Shown piece after piece: positions 48,071 through 61,320 of a stretch of DNA of 64,000 nt. Position numbers and translations under genes: made by a program. The notes beneath the pieces were generated by a model. That model did no database searches. It saw only the letters and a program-made list of their open reading frames with translations, and was not told the origin of the DNA. Source of the stretch: Chromobotia macracanthus (Eukaryota; Chordata; Actinopteri; Cypriniformes; Botiidae); NCBI GenBank assembly GCA_036877525.1, contig JAZGTH010000002.1, positions 15,851,001 through 15,915,000 of the forward strand, read 5' to 3'. The number at the start of each line of letters is the position of its first letter. Within the stretch, counting starts at the first letter, position 1.

Positions 48071-49350
48071 GATAGGAAATGAAGGGAAATAATTTTTTTT
48101 TATGATGAGGTTAAGTGCTTCTGTTGCCTTTACAACTCGAGCAATAGTTGCTGTGGAGGCTCCAGAGTGAAACACCCACCGGCAGATGTGTTTGACTGGG
48201 CTATCGTGGAAATGACTGGATGACCAGCACTGCTGGCCGGAGGGCCGGACGTCACATACATGAGCTGTCAGGCGGGAGTAATGTCTGCATTCATGTTTCA
48301 GAGAGACAGACAGACAGTGAGACAGATCTCTCTGAGTGATTGTACTGGCACATTTCACTGCGGGATTGTTCATTATCTAACTCTTCACATTTCTCTATCA
48401 CATTTGTTTTGCTTTATTTGTGTTAAAGTATTTTTATATGTATTGTATTTTCTCTAGACAATATCATTGTATATCTAATCGTTGGCGAATAACGTCTAAA
48501 GTTGTCCTTTTGGTTGGTTTATCTTTGGTTTGTTAGACTACATGATTAAGTTTTTTGGCTAAATTTGCTGTGTTCATTTGTCTGCTCTTTTCATTGCTTT
48601 TATTGTTAATTCTACGCTGTTTCAAGCACAAATGATTTGGCAGTACAGATCTGCTCTTTTGTCTGTTTTGAATCAGATGTTTCTGATAGAAAGACATTCA
48701 TCATGTTTGTTTATGACTGTATCTGTCAGACTGGCTGACTCTGGTGCATTAATATGATGGTATCACTCTTATCTTGTATCAGTCTTGTGTGACATCAGCG
48801 GGAGGTATTTCATAATCCCACCAAACAAATTAAATGATTGTGTCCATCAGACCAACTTTAGATGAGAAAATACAAACAGATGTTTGCTTAGTAACAGTTC
48901 AGAGGGCTGATCTCAGGTCAGATGAGGCTTGGCATGGTTGTGTGCAGTGTTTCTCAACTCTGTTTCTGGAATCCTCCAAAACTTTCTAGTCACAAACACA
49001 GAGAGAAAGTGAATAAATATGTTATAATAAATAAATATATAGCGATTTTATATTACATGTTCAATTTATTTGTAATCCAAATTAATTTCAATAGCATTTT
49101 CTTCATTGCTGCAAAGCAGCTTCACAGAAACTGCATTTTAAAACAATCACTTGAGACACAATAAAAACAGAACAGAAACAAGAAACACAAACAGATTGTA
49201 AACAAAACGTCACTGAGTGAACCGGAGCGAGTGAGTGCGGCCGGCAGGCGGCGCAGTGTGAGGCGCAGCTGAACTTCATCAGGTCGCAGAAGCTTCATGT
49301 CAGGCGGACATCAGACGGTCCGATATTCAGCGACAGTCTGAGAAGAGCTC

Positions 49351-52300
49351 ATGATGGTGCCGGCGGCTGCGCTGGCGCTGCTCGTGTGTGTGTTGCGGGT
49401 TTGTGATGCGGGATGTGCGGACAGACCGTCGCCGTCCTGCTGCCCGGGCCGGAATAACGACTGTGTGCAGCATAACGGGAGAAACTCCCCGTGTTACTGC
49501 GACACGTACTGCCGGCGGAGCGGAGACTGCTGCGAGGACTACCACACAGCGTGTCCCGCCTCAGGTGACCCTTCACTTCACTCACTTCACTTCACTTCAC
49601 TCACTTCACTTCACTCACTCACTCACTCACTCACTCACTCACTCACTTCACTTCACTCACTCACTCACTTCACTCACTTCACTTCACTTCACTCACTTCA
49701 CTCACTCACTTCACTTCACTCACTCACTCACTCACTCACTTCACTTCACTCACTTCACTTCACTCACTCACTTCACTTCACTTCACTTCACTCACTCACT
49801 TCACTTCACTCACTTCACTTCACTCACTTCACTCACTCACTCACTTCACTTCACTCACTTCACTCACTTCACTTCACTTCACTCACTTCACTTCACTCAC
49901 TCACTTCACTCACTTCACTTCACTTCACTTCACTCACTCACTCACTTCACTTCACTTCACTCACTCACTTCACTTCACTCACTTCACTTCACTCACTCAC
50001 TCACTCACTCACTTCACTCACTCACTCACTCACTTCACTTCACTTCACTCACTTCACTTCACTCACTTCACTCACTCACTCACCACTCACTCACTCACTT
50101 CACTCACTTCACTTCACTTCACTTCACTCACTTCACTCACTTCACTTCACTCACTCACTCACTTCACTTCACTCACTCACTCACTTCACTCACTTCACTC
50201 ACTTCACTCACTCACTCACTTCACTCACTCACTTCACTTCACTCACTCACTCACTCACTTCACTCACTTCACTTCACTCACTCACTCACTTCACTTCACT
50301 TCACTCACTTCACTTCACTCACTTTCACTCACTTCACTTCACTCACTCACTCACTCACTTCACTCACTCACTCACTCACTCACTTCACTTCACTCACTTC
50401 ACTCACTCACTCACTTCACTCACTCACTCACTCACTTCACTCACTCACTCACTTCACTCACTTCACTCACTTCACTCACTCACTCACTTCACTTCACTCA
50501 CTTCACTCACTTCACTCACTCACTCACTCACTTCACTCACTCACTCACTCACTCACTCACTCACTCACTCACTCACTCACTCACTCACTCACTCACTCAC
50601 TCACTCACTCACTCACTCACTCACTCACTCACTCACTCACTCACTCACTCACTCACTCACTCACTCACTCACTCACTCCACTTCACTCACTCACTCACTT
50701 CACTCACTCACTCACTCACTCACTTCACTTCACTTCACTCACTCCACTTCACTCACTCACTTCACTCACTCACTCACTCACTCACTCACTCACTCACTCA
50801 CTCACTCACTCACTCACTCACTCACTTCACTCACTTCACTCACTCACTTCACTCACTTCACTCACTCACTTCACTTCACTCACTTCACTCACTCACTCAC
50901 TCACTCACCTCACTCACTCACTCACTTCACTCACTCACTGACTTCACTCACTTCACTCACTCACTGACTTCACTCACTTCACTCACTCACTTCACTCACT
51001 TCACTCCACTTCACTTCACAACCGGATTAACGAGTACCGACCGTGACGTCACACCCGTGAGCCGCAGCAGTGTGGCTGTAACTTTATCATCAAAACATTT
51101 TGAAGTTTTGAGCTTTTCTTTCTCTCGAGGTTATTTGTAAGTGTTGTTGTGAACATTAATGTTGTGAACATTCATTTGATGGTTATCATGTTATCATGAG
51201 CTTATTCTGACCTCATTAGAAAACTCCGCAAACAGAATTCATAGACATTGTGAGTGAGTGTGAGTGTGTGTGAGAGTGTGTGTGAGAGTGTGTGTGTGAG
51301 AGTGTGTGTGTGAGAGTGTGAGTGTGAGAGTGAGTGTGAGAGTGAGTGTGAGAGTGAGTGTGAGAGTGAGTGTGAGAGTGAGTGTGAGAGTGAGTGTGAG
51401 AGTGTGTGTGTGTGTGAGAGTGTGTGTGAGAGTGTGTGTGAGTGTAGTGAGTGTGTGGCGTGAGTGCGTGCGTGCGTGCGTGCGTGCGAGTGAGTGTACG
51501 TGCGTGAGTGAGGCAGACTGCATGCTGGGTATTTTTCACAGGGTGCTGCAGATCTTTGTAGCTTGTTTACCAGTGAGACTCAGTTCAGATAAAGCAGGAA
51601 GGTCATGTGCAGGAATGAGCCGGGACTGAATTTTTTACACACTTTATTAACACAGCAGTGTTACGTCAGAGAAACAGCAACATGAAAATGGTCATATTGT
51701 TTTATACATCTATGATAATCCTCCATAGAACACAGAAATTATATCCAACATGAGAGTCAGTGAATTGAGGACTGGGGCTCTATAAAGTACTTAAATGAAG
51801 TTTGTTTAACAGTTTAGGAGGAGCACGATCATGTATTTCAACCACTTATCATGTGGGGTGCGTGTATATAGTTGCCCCTCACCACTGTCCCCTGACAGTT
51901 TTACAGTGTCCCTCAAACGCATCGCCTCGCTCTTGTTATCTGTCTCAGTCAAGAATGGGTGAGTGATCTGGGTTCGAGCTTAGAGCCCCTCCCCCAGACA
52001 GCACACCAAATATGCTTTATTATTATGTGTATGTGTTCATGTGCTATATTATCATAACTGATTACATGTTGGTGCAAACTTGTGAACATTTAATGAATGT
52101 GTTTGTGAAACACTTTTCATTGGCTCTCATGTATATTGTGAACGTGCCAGTTGTTCAGGTGTGAATAAGATCTTATTCTTCATTTGTGAATCTTGAATCT
52201 GTGAAAGTTTGGAGTGTTTAAAGAGTTTAGACATTTTGCTATTTTTTTTTTCTATAAATGACAGATTGTTCATTTTAGGTGAAGTATTCCAATAGCAACT

Positions 52301-55300
52301 CGGCACAAATGTTCAGAATGACCTGCAGAAACATCACTGAGGACAAAAAGACAGACAAACAGACAGAATGTGATTGATGGACTATTGACAGAATTCAGCG
52401 GCTGGCAGACTGCTGGTTTTCACTCTGCCGGCTGGTTTCTGCTGTACCTGCTCGTCTCTCATGATGGGATGTGCTGAGAGACGAGTGTGTGTTGTAACCT
52501 GCTGTCTGCTGGAGTGATTGTCACAGCCAGTAATTATCACTGCATGTGTGTCTGTCTCTCACCTGCGTCAACTGCAGCCACATAGTTCAGAAATGACTTC
52601 AGATAAACTGTGTGTGAACAGTTAAGAATGTGTGTAAACACCACATCCCATCAGAGAATGAGAGAGGTGAGTGTACTGTAATGAAATATACGGTACAACA
52701 CCGCAGCTGCAGGCCGTCTGCTCTGTATAAGGCAAAGGGAAGCCATGCGTTTGCAGAGATGTAGGAGACAAAGCATCTGGACTGTAGTGACAGCTTTTAT
52801 CTGTCTGTGTTTGGACTTGCGGGAGGTTTTGAGTTTGAGGTTTTTGAGTATCTCATGAATAATGTGAAAACTGTTGCTTTTGATTTGTTGTGTCAAATAA
52901 CAGCTCGATTTGACTGAACCGATACACTTTCTCACCCTTAATTACTGCCGTATGACACAGCTGAGAAGAAACAAAATGATACATATTTTCTGACACAACC
53001 TAATCATTTTACATTTACATTTAGTTATTTAGCAGACGCTTTATCCAAAGCAACTTACAAAGGATGAGAGCATTAAACATTTTGCCTATATGTTAGTGGA
53101 TATTGTATTTTACTACTAGAGACAAGATAAACTAGAAACAAGAATTAGGATAGGATCGAGCTTTAGGGATTAGTCAGGTGTGTGTAAAACAGGTGTGTTT
53201 TGAGTTGTTTTTTAAAGGTTGTGATGGTCACAGTGGATCAGGTGGAGGCTGGGAGTTCATTCCACCACAAAGGAACAGAATAAGTGAAAGTTTTATAGGT
53301 TGATCTGGTGCCTCATTGCGGGGGAACAATGAGACATCGCTCATTAACTGACTGTAGCTGGCAGGATTGGGACATATCTGGAGGAGTGAGTTGAGGTAGG
53401 AGGGAGAGGTTCCGGTTACTGTCCTAAAGGCGAGCATCAGAGATTAAATTTGATGCGGGTGGCTACAGGTAGCCAGTGGAGTGAGATCAGGAGGGGTTCC
53501 TAAAGCAGATTTAGTTTTTGATTGTGTGTGTATGAGAGAGAGACCACAGAAGAGGGTGTGTAATATAGGGCTGGGTGATATGCCAATAAGATCTTGGTGT
53601 CACTTAAATGACCATTTCAAACAAACAGTTGTTGTAGCCAGTAGATTCAAAGTGTTTAATGTAGCAGTAAACACCCCAGTAGCCCATCTGCTCTGGATCT
53701 CTCTCTAATACAGAGCTCTTGATGTCCCCAGTAATTGTGTTCAGGCTTGGCTGTTATCTGACTTGCAAGGTTGTGGGTCATTAAAGTTACACCATGAGCA
53801 ACAAATGAACTGAATACTTCAGTATTCAGCCCGACTGTGTTACTGGTTGTTACTTGGATAATAAAAGATGTAAAGAAACTAAAGACATCCAAACAGTTTA
53901 AATTGCCTAATAATTTTGGTCTGTTCCATTAAAGTGAGGGAAGAATGCCTTAGTTTTGAGCAGAAGTGTGTTGAACAGTCTGACGAGAGCTTTATTGTCT
54001 GTGTGACACAGTCCTGAAACTGCAGGGATTTTGAGGGAATATCTGTCATGATGTGGTGGTGGGGTTCTGAAAGAAAGAGGGAGGCACTCTACAGGAACAG
54101 GAAATGGTTCTCAGGCTGGAGCTGCTCATGTCTGTATGTTGTTCTAGTGACCTGCACTTGCTCATTCTCAGTGTTATTAGGAGGATGTGTCGTTTTTCAG
54201 CAGAAACGTAAAACATCCTCATGGCTCCAACAGTAAAGTCTTAGTCACTCCATCTGACAGTGTGTGAGTGTGTTGTTGCTGTGGGTTTTACAAGGTTTCT
54301 CTATGAGTTCAGTGTGCATTCTCGCATATTTCTGAACTTCTGACTGCTGCACAGAAAACTGGAGAGGACTGACATAATGAGCATTCTTGCAGTGAAAAAC
54401 ACGTTAAAACCAGGTGTTAAAACAGGGCCTGAGAGTCATGTGACTTGTGCCCCATTCAGATGGGTCTGTAGCCACACCCACAACAGATGCTTTTCCTTCA
54501 CATCAAAGTCTGAAGTGTCTGTCTTTAACTGATGTGTGTTTATGACTGCCTGTTCTCTGTCATGAGAAAACTGTAGATGGTTTATGGTAATGCGGAGAAC
54601 AGTGCATGCTGGTGTCAGGGTGCAGTTCACACAGACACGGGTGTACAGGGAGTAAGTCTTGTGTGTGCAGCTGACAGTGTGATACACAGCACAACAATAA
54701 ATACACTACACAATATACACAACCCAATATAGACGGGGTAAAAAAAATAGCTTGCATTGTATACGGTACACATACAATATGTATATGTACATGTTACTCC
54801 CACATATTCAGTATTGTAGGTGACTGCATCACCTGATCACAACAGCAGTGACCTCCAGTGACCCCAGAGTGTGTGAGTGACATTAAGGTGCTGTTGGGCC
54901 CTGTGGACCAGTAGTGACTCCAGGGCCTGAATCTGAGAGAGGAGCTATCTGAGCCATATGTGCAGAAGTAATACAGCAGAATGTGGGGGCTTTATACGGA
55001 GGTGTGTGTTTGTGTACAATGTGTTGAAATGTGTCTCACTGATGAGGAAACAGAAGAATAAGACTGAATGACTCATGAGGTCACCAGACACACCAGACAC
55101 ACCAGGGTGAAGTAAAGCATACAGTTCTGTAATCATTATTGTTTAGGCAGTGCATTTATTGCAATGCAAACTTCATGTATATTTCTATACAGACTGTATG
55201 TTGATTTATGTGAGTAGGGACGGGACGGTTGGGCTGATGTCTTATAGCCTCAGATGTGCTTTGATGTCCGTTTGTCATTAAATCCATTTGTATCTTTAAA

Positions 55301-58300
55301 GCAGCTGTACAGAACACAGAATTCATTTCTCAGAGGGTTTCATTACAGTTTTAAGAGACAGATATTCTCCCGTACTTTGAGTTGTTGTTGTTTTTGTATC
55401 TTTGCTTCATGCTGGTTGCAGCAGTGGTGTGATACACAGCAGCATGTTCTGCGATTAAACTGTGACCTCACGTGTGTGTGTGTGCATGTAATCACAGCAG
55501 ATGTGTTCGTGTGCTGTGGCTGTCCTGGTGAATAATGTGAGCATATGTTATATGTACAGTGATGTAGCTGTTGACAGTGCAGGTGTGGATCAGGAGGCCG
55601 TGACAGCTCAAACGTTCCTCTTTATCTGTGAATACACACTCTTTAATGAGTGCAAACACACGCTGCACTGCTCTAAACTGCTTTGTAGCTCTCGCAATAC
55701 ACATCTCATCAGTAGTGGTCAATTTCATTTCTTTAAACTCTTAAATGAGTTAAATGAACTTCACAAACAAATTGATGAGTGAATTTCCTAACCTGCTCAA
55801 ACTCACACAGAGGTGCTCGGCTTTCTCTGAAGCCTGCATGAAAGCGCAGCTGTGTTATTGAAATCCTGTGTGTGTGCGTAAAAAGCTGTTCATAGATGTA
55901 CAATAACTCGAATATGAACTAGGGATTTTTCCCAAACTATTTTTTGTTATGCTGGTCGAAAGTCTTCACATCCTGATAACAATCATGTAAAGTTGTCTAA
56001 ATAAATGTATGTAAAAATATGTTTTGTGGAAATGTTCGCCAAATCATTGCATTTGGTCTGAATGTCAAACTGTGTATGTGTTCATGTGTTAGAGGCGTGG
56101 CTTTGAGGGGGAAGATGAGATCTTATGCTTTCAAAGCTAGCTTGCTCTTCTATATTCTATAATTTTTATGATTAATGTTTTTCTTGCTGAATTTCTGTAA
56201 TCAAAGAGCATGTATGCTTCTCTCTGTCTGTCTCTCTCAGCAGCTATAGACTGTGAGGTCAGGCAGTGGGGTCCCTGGTCTCCGTGCTCTTCTGTCTGTG
56301 GGGAGGGAACTACAGAGAGAAGCCGACAGGTAGCCATGCCCCCACACAACGGAGGTAAGCCCTGTCCTGATCTCAAACAGCGGAGAGGCTGTCTCGCACA
56401 CTCTGAAACCTGCAGTGCAGCTAAAGGTAACACACACACCCTAGCTCCCTTCAAAACACTACTGCGTTGCCTCTGTGTCTACTGCCTACATACAGCTGCC
56501 TTTTAAGGGAGCATCCTAACTGAAATGAAGCCTCATTAAAGTTGCAATTACACTGTAAGGCTTAATGCTCAGATCCAATCTTAAGTCCATATCCAATTTT
56601 TTTTTTTGGTCCAGCCTATTTACGCTTTAGACACACCTCCTATCCGAAGTCTGTGTTTGTATTAATAGATGAACTTCTGCTAATTCACCTGTTCAAAAAT
56701 CAGCAAAAGTAACCCAACAGCAGTTAATTAAAAAGAGAAAGTGAAAGTGTTTTTTAATGCTGCCATCATAAAGACGCTTTAATGCTTCTACACGGGGGTT
56801 GACAACTGTGGACAAGACCTAGCAGGCAAGTGTGGAGGAACCAAGTCCAAAAGGATGGGTACAAACTTTCCATCTAAACAAGACATGCTTTGACGTATTG
56901 TGCGAGCACTTACATGTGTGTCAATCTTCCATCCATTGCCAGACATAAATTTCTGTATGCCGTGTGCAACTCGTGCTTGCTACAGGTGTGATGACATTCA
57001 ACACAATCCATCATGGAACAGTCATGTCAAAGCCAAGGTGAAGGCCTTTGATGCCTTAATTAGTTTTGGGAACAGAATCCGTGTGTTGATGTGTGTTTCT
57101 GTTGTCAAGGGTGAAATGAAGAGTATAAAAAAAAAAGGTGAAAATGCAGATCAGAAGATCAGTAAGATCATCCCTTTAATCCACATCAAGATTTTAGGTC
57201 AAAATCTGTAACAGTATATAAGGAAAAATGACCTGGCCACCCTGTTTCAAGTTCTTCAGCGTTTTGGAGGAGATGGAAAGTTTTAGTGGAAGTTTAGAAA
57301 GTCAGACTGCTTAAAGTGATGTTAACTTCCTGTGTTAATGTGGGGTTTAGGAATGTTTTGTGCTGGTTACTCTCAGGAGGACACGAATAATTTGCTCTCT
57401 TTCATTATCTTGATCTCTTCTTCCTCTTCAGAGGTGGCCAAAATCCTGCCTGACTCATTCAAGCGGAACATTAAGGACCCCTGGAGACGGCCACACATGC
57501 TCATGAAGGAGGAGAAGAAGAGGTAGCAGCCATGAAACATTCTAGAAAGCTTTAGAACTAATGTGAATGCAAACTGTTGAAGTGGAGAAAGGTTAGGTTG
57601 AAACATCAAAAGTGTTGTCTAGAGTGACTCCGAGACACTGAACTAAACAAGATATGAAGCTGTTTATTAAGTGTAAAGAAATGTCCTGGGTTTTAGTAGA
57701 ATCAGAGCTGATAGAGGGAGGGTGTCTGTCTTTTGACCCTGAGCTCAGAGCTTGTCTGCGTTAGTTTGTCTGAAGTTCTTTGATCAGTTTCAGTGCTGTG
57801 CTGTGGGTGGAATGAATTTTGGTAGTTCCAGAAATAAACATTTTGAAGTGTAAAAAGTAAAAAATAAAACTGACAGATGTTTGTGTATTTTGTGTCTGTG
57901 TATATGGGTGGATTTGTGTTAATGTGTTACTATAATCATAATTGCTAATATGATTATAGTAAACGAGGGTGAGGAAATTGACAATTTTCATTTTTCTTTG
58001 AACTGTAAGCTGATTGTGGCCTAAATCCACAAGTAAAATTATAAAAATTAACCAACATGTCATGATCCTCCAGTTACCACCTGGCTATGACAAGGACAGC
58101 GTGTGTGTGAGTGAGAGAGAGAGAGATCAACACAGAATTAAATAGCAGGTGCAGACTCAAATGAAATAAGATTACAGTGGATATCTACAGGAAATCCAGA
58201 CCCTTTCATTAATAACAGTATACAGTTACACAGAACAACAAAGCAAACTAATTAAATCCAGCAGAACACACATCTTATAAAGCTAATACAGACAGCACTG

Positions 58301-58990
58301 AACACACACACACCTGTTTAAAGGTTCTAGCTACAATGAAACCAAACAGTTTCTGTATTATTGCTGTGGAAATACTATGTTTGAAGGGATGGTTGAGCCA
58401 AAAGGTCTGTCATTACATTACCTCATGTCTCTTGTATGATATAAGAGCAGATTTTATCAGAAAGGCAAGGCTGCTTTTTTCCATACAATGAAAGTAGTTA
58501 GTAACTGGGGTGTCAAATTCAAAATAAATGTAAAAACACTGTGAGACATTAACCTTAATATTTCATACCCATCATATTAAAATTTCACATTCACAGAATT
58601 AATGTTTTGACTGAAGTGTACTTTGAATCTCTGTGTGCTGCAGTTACTGTGTGAATATGCGGTTGAAGCAGGTGAGTTTACCCTGTAAGATGAAGGTATG
58701 GAGTGCTAAGCTGGTCCATGAGCGCTCTGTATGTGTCGAGTGTCAGAGCGATGCCATGGCAACTGACAGCCGCTGCCGTGGAGACGGCCTGCAGAACATC
58801 AGGTACATGTCATACATGCACTTTCTCAGGAAAATAAACCTGATCTCTGCAGTAATGATGTGTGACGCATGTTTCCTCCACTAGAACTTTCTGGGCTGCT
58901 GCATCAGCACCGGGCTGCTCTGGGTCATGGGTTCAAGAATCATCCACTGAGAACTGTCAGTGCCCATCTCATTCTTTGCTTTTTGTCTGA
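49351..58990 (+). CDS. sbspon: SBSPON-family secreted protein (somatomedin-B + TSP1), 5 exons
   Basis: Predicted secreted extracellular-matrix protein. Exons: 49351-49564, 56241-56426, 57432-57522, 58644-58802, 58885-58990; phases agree, about 251 residues (human SBSPON 264). Seen: signal peptide 1-20, somatomedin-B domain with ten cysteines (22, 30, 31, 38, 48, 50, 54, 60, 61, 68; motif SGDCCEDYHTAC), thrombospondin type 1 repeat with WGPWSPCSSVCGEG, basic linker, and a C-terminal domain with VCVECQ, RCRGDGL, PGCSGSW and NCQCPSHSLLFV matching the SBSPON C-terminus in order. Exon 2 has tandem CAG acceptors (56238-56240 and 56241-56243), giving one Ala more or less. Whether it is the direct sbspon orthologue or a fish paralogue cannot be decided. 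Start: first of two adjacent Met codons before the hydrophobic segment. Confidence 0.88.
49569..51018 (+). repeat. G-free TCAC/TTCAC array in SBSPON intron 1
   Basis: About 1.45 kb of two interleaved units, TCAC and TTCAC, with a pure TCAC block at about 50540-50675. From 49571 to about 50937 I see no G on the plus strand. It starts five bases after the exon 1 donor. Two open frames over 500 codons (Leu/Thr/His/Ser/Phe repeats) run through it and are artefacts because no unit order makes a stop. Confidence 0.95.
51250..51510 (+). repeat. GTGAGTGTGAGA array with (TGCG)n tail
   Basis: Tandem GTGAGTGTGAGA and GTGTGTGAGA units followed by GTGC repeats (about 51465-51490). Complementary in character to the preceding TCAC array. 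In SBSPON intron 1. Confidence 0.95.
53009..53500 (+). mobile_element. Interspersed repeat copy, about 0.5 kb
   Basis: Starts with the fish repeat core ('ttagcagacgctttatcc') and continues with phrases seen in longer teleost repeat copies ('gagttcattccaccacaaag', 'ctacaggtagccagtggag'). No intact open frame. Boundaries and family are uncertain. Confidence 0.55.
53510..56230. other. Intronic stretch (SBSPON intron 1) without supported features
   Basis: About 2.7 kb. I found no exon, RNA gene or clear tandem array, only short CA/TG runs. The same holds for 51520-53000. Confidence 0.6.
56555..56725. mobile_element. Second copy of the 45636-46000 element (partial)
   Basis: Shares 'cttaatgctcagatccaatc', 'ttaagtccatatcc', 'acctgttcaaaa', and 'acccaacagcag' with the element in slc25a1 intron 8 in the same order. 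The right part is not recognisable. In SBSPON intron 2. Confidence 0.6.
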
Positions 58991-59878
58991 AGCACTTTCC
59001 TTTTCAAAGTCTTTTTACGGGGGACCGGTTTGATCCAGTCTTGTAACTCCAACTACTTTTGAAGCCAAGTTCTCTCCAATGAGAAACCCTGTCAGCTCTG
59101 ACTTCATTCCACTGTGTGTCTCTGCCCACCAAACCACAACCAACACAATCATGGTTTTCTGAACTTTGCTGTCTACCTGCAGAACACACCTGCACCTGTT
59201 TTTGAGAATGTCTTGGATCTGATATCACAGATGTTGTTCTATACTTTCCTCTTTTCCAACGTACTGTATTTATATATGTTTGAATGTAACTTCTGTGTGG
59301 TAGTTTGTCACAAGCGAACAGACGGCTGTTGTACATGTTTTTATTTGGTAGATCTGGAGATCTTTTCTTTGGTCAATTTTCATGAATTCTGAAGAATAAT
59401 ATAGTGCCTCACTTATTAAACTGTTTTCACATTAGAGCTTTGGATGCAAACCGAGTCTATTTGACATGGCAGTTTTGTTCGCTTGTTTATCGTGAAAGTG
59501 TTATTCTGAACCTCAACTAAATCTGTCTGTAAACAGGAGTCTGGGGTTCAGTTCATGTGTTTGCAGTTGGTATGAAAGCAAACTGTCCTAACTTAACTAT
59601 TATTAGTAGTACTGTAATTTGCCAATTACAGTAATCTGTTTCTTATTGCTGCTCGTCTCTGCACAAACTGCCTTTAGCAAACAGCTCACATTGTTCCTGA
59701 TATCTTGAAATGCATTGGGTAGAGAAGAGGGAATAATCACACAACCAGACCAGGGGGGGTACACCATTAATATCACCAGTGAATCTGACCATTGGTTATT
59801 TATTACTACAGCAATTTACAGCATCTCGCACACAAACATGATTTACACACATACAAATGTATCACAAGGACTGCGCCA

Positions 59879-59884
59879 AATAAA
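59879..59884 (+). promoter_or_regulatory. AATAAA polyadenylation signal, SBSPON-family gene
   Basis: Lies about 890 bp after the stop, followed by T-rich sequence. Assignment rests on position. Confidence 0.4.
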
Positions 59885-59899
59885 TCCTTTCTAGATTCC

Positions 59900-61300
59900 T
59901 ATTTTATTGTAATATTTTATCTGGCTTGAGTTTTATAGATGCTGTATTGTGTAACTTTGTTGTCATGTTATTTGTGTATTATTCATTAAACCCTCATATC
60001 TCACATCTCTTAGAATCAGTTCATTTGCTTTTGCTTGTTATTTTAGTTCTATCTCTGCTTAAGTTCACCTACAACAGTCCTGCTCTAGTTTCAGTACCTC
60101 ACTTACTGCTGTCACACACAGACACACACACACACAGCAGGTATTTAGCTTGTGTGTGGTCATTACAGATTAAAGGGCTTGTCTTGTGTGTACATACACA
60201 CCCTCTACAAAAATGCTACACATTATATTTTATGACATTTTACATTCTTATTCTCAGCAGCACACTGAATACAGTGTAGATTTAAGTAATCATGGTTTTC
60301 TCACTAATACAATGACATTTAGTTTGTAGGCTGGAATGGACCTAAAAATCTTATCAATAACTCCAGCCACTTGACATTGTGTGGATGCACATCGCTGAAT
60401 TTTTGTGCTCCCAGAGATCCAGGTGTTTTTCCCAACATCCTGTCTTCTCTCTAGTGTCACTATACCATACATAATGGTGAGTATATGAACACTGGAAACA
60501 GTGACATCATTGAAAAGACAATAGATGAGCTCACCATTGAGGCCACTGTTCATTTTAAAGGTGTTTGGTGTCCACAGGAGAACCCTCTGTCACCCAGAGT
60601 GTTCTCTCAATACACTTTCCACAGGCCATAATATTTAAGAAATGCAGAATCAAATTCTAAACTGGACGGGTTACTGGGGTTTTATGTTGTGGGTGTGAGG
60701 GGTTTGGTGGAGCTGTTCTTCCAGAAGGAGGTTGTCTGATTTATTTTGTCTGTCTAACAGCACGATTCTGGGATCAGACCACTGATATCACTAGCTAAAC
60801 ATTAGGAAACTAAGTAAAACCTAAAGTGACCAAAGAAAAGAGCAGATTTATGATATAAATCTGATTTATTATATCTCAGTTTTAGAGCAAAAAAGACTGC
60901 ACATTACCACCTCAGTAGAGAGGAAAGATCACTCTGATCGGTGAGAAAGGTCACTCTGATCAGTGAGAAAGGTCACTCTGATCGGAGAGAAAGGTCACTC
61001 TGATCGGGCAATACATTTCTTTCGAGTATATATCAGTAATCTTTTTCTGTTTAAGCAATTACACATTCATTCATTCCGAAATCAAAACTTCACCGGTCAG
61101 TATTACTGTGCACATATACTGCCATCTGCTGGTGTGATGCTGTGAGTCCTGCTGTTGCCTCATCCCATCATAATATTATTACCCTATCCATGTACATGAA
61201 GACTACCGTAATACTTTCTCTCTGAAACACCTTCTGATTGCTCTTTGCTAGGCATAGACTTTTTATCTGTTAGCTCTGAATACACTAAAGTGAAACTGTA
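59900..61300. other. Intergenic region between convergent genes
   Basis: Tail-to-tail gap between the SBSPON-family gene and snap29. Contains the 22-bp repeat at 60918-61006 and otherwise nothing supported. Confidence 0.6.
60918..61006 (+). repeat. 22-bp tandem repeat carrying AGGTCA
   Basis: Four copies of GTGAGAAAGGTCACTCTGAT-type units at 22-bp spacing. Three copies keep AGGTCA, the first has AGATCA. Confidence 0.85.
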
Positions 61301-61314
61301 ACACAAAATGCAGT

Positions 61315-61320
61315 TTTATT
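61315..61320 (-). promoter_or_regulatory. snap29: snap29 polyadenylation signal
   Basis: TTTATT on the plus strand (AATAAA on the complement), about 775 bp past the stop; the first exact match I could find. Confidence 0.4.

Noticed and set aside
49351..50967. Open frames of 517-538 codons rich in Leu/Thr/His/Ser/Phe
   Set aside because: Only the first 71 codons (signal peptide and somatomedin-B domain) are coding; the rest is the intronic TCAC/TTCAC array after a consensus donor, open in several frames because it cannot make stops.
51216..51629. His/Thr/Leu and Val/Arg/Ser-rich frames
   Set aside because: Artefacts of the GTGAGTGTGAGA array.
56900..57211. 103-codon frame with clustered cysteines (MPCATRACYRCDD)
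   Set aside because: In SBSPON intron 2 next to a repeat copy; no family match and no splice support.
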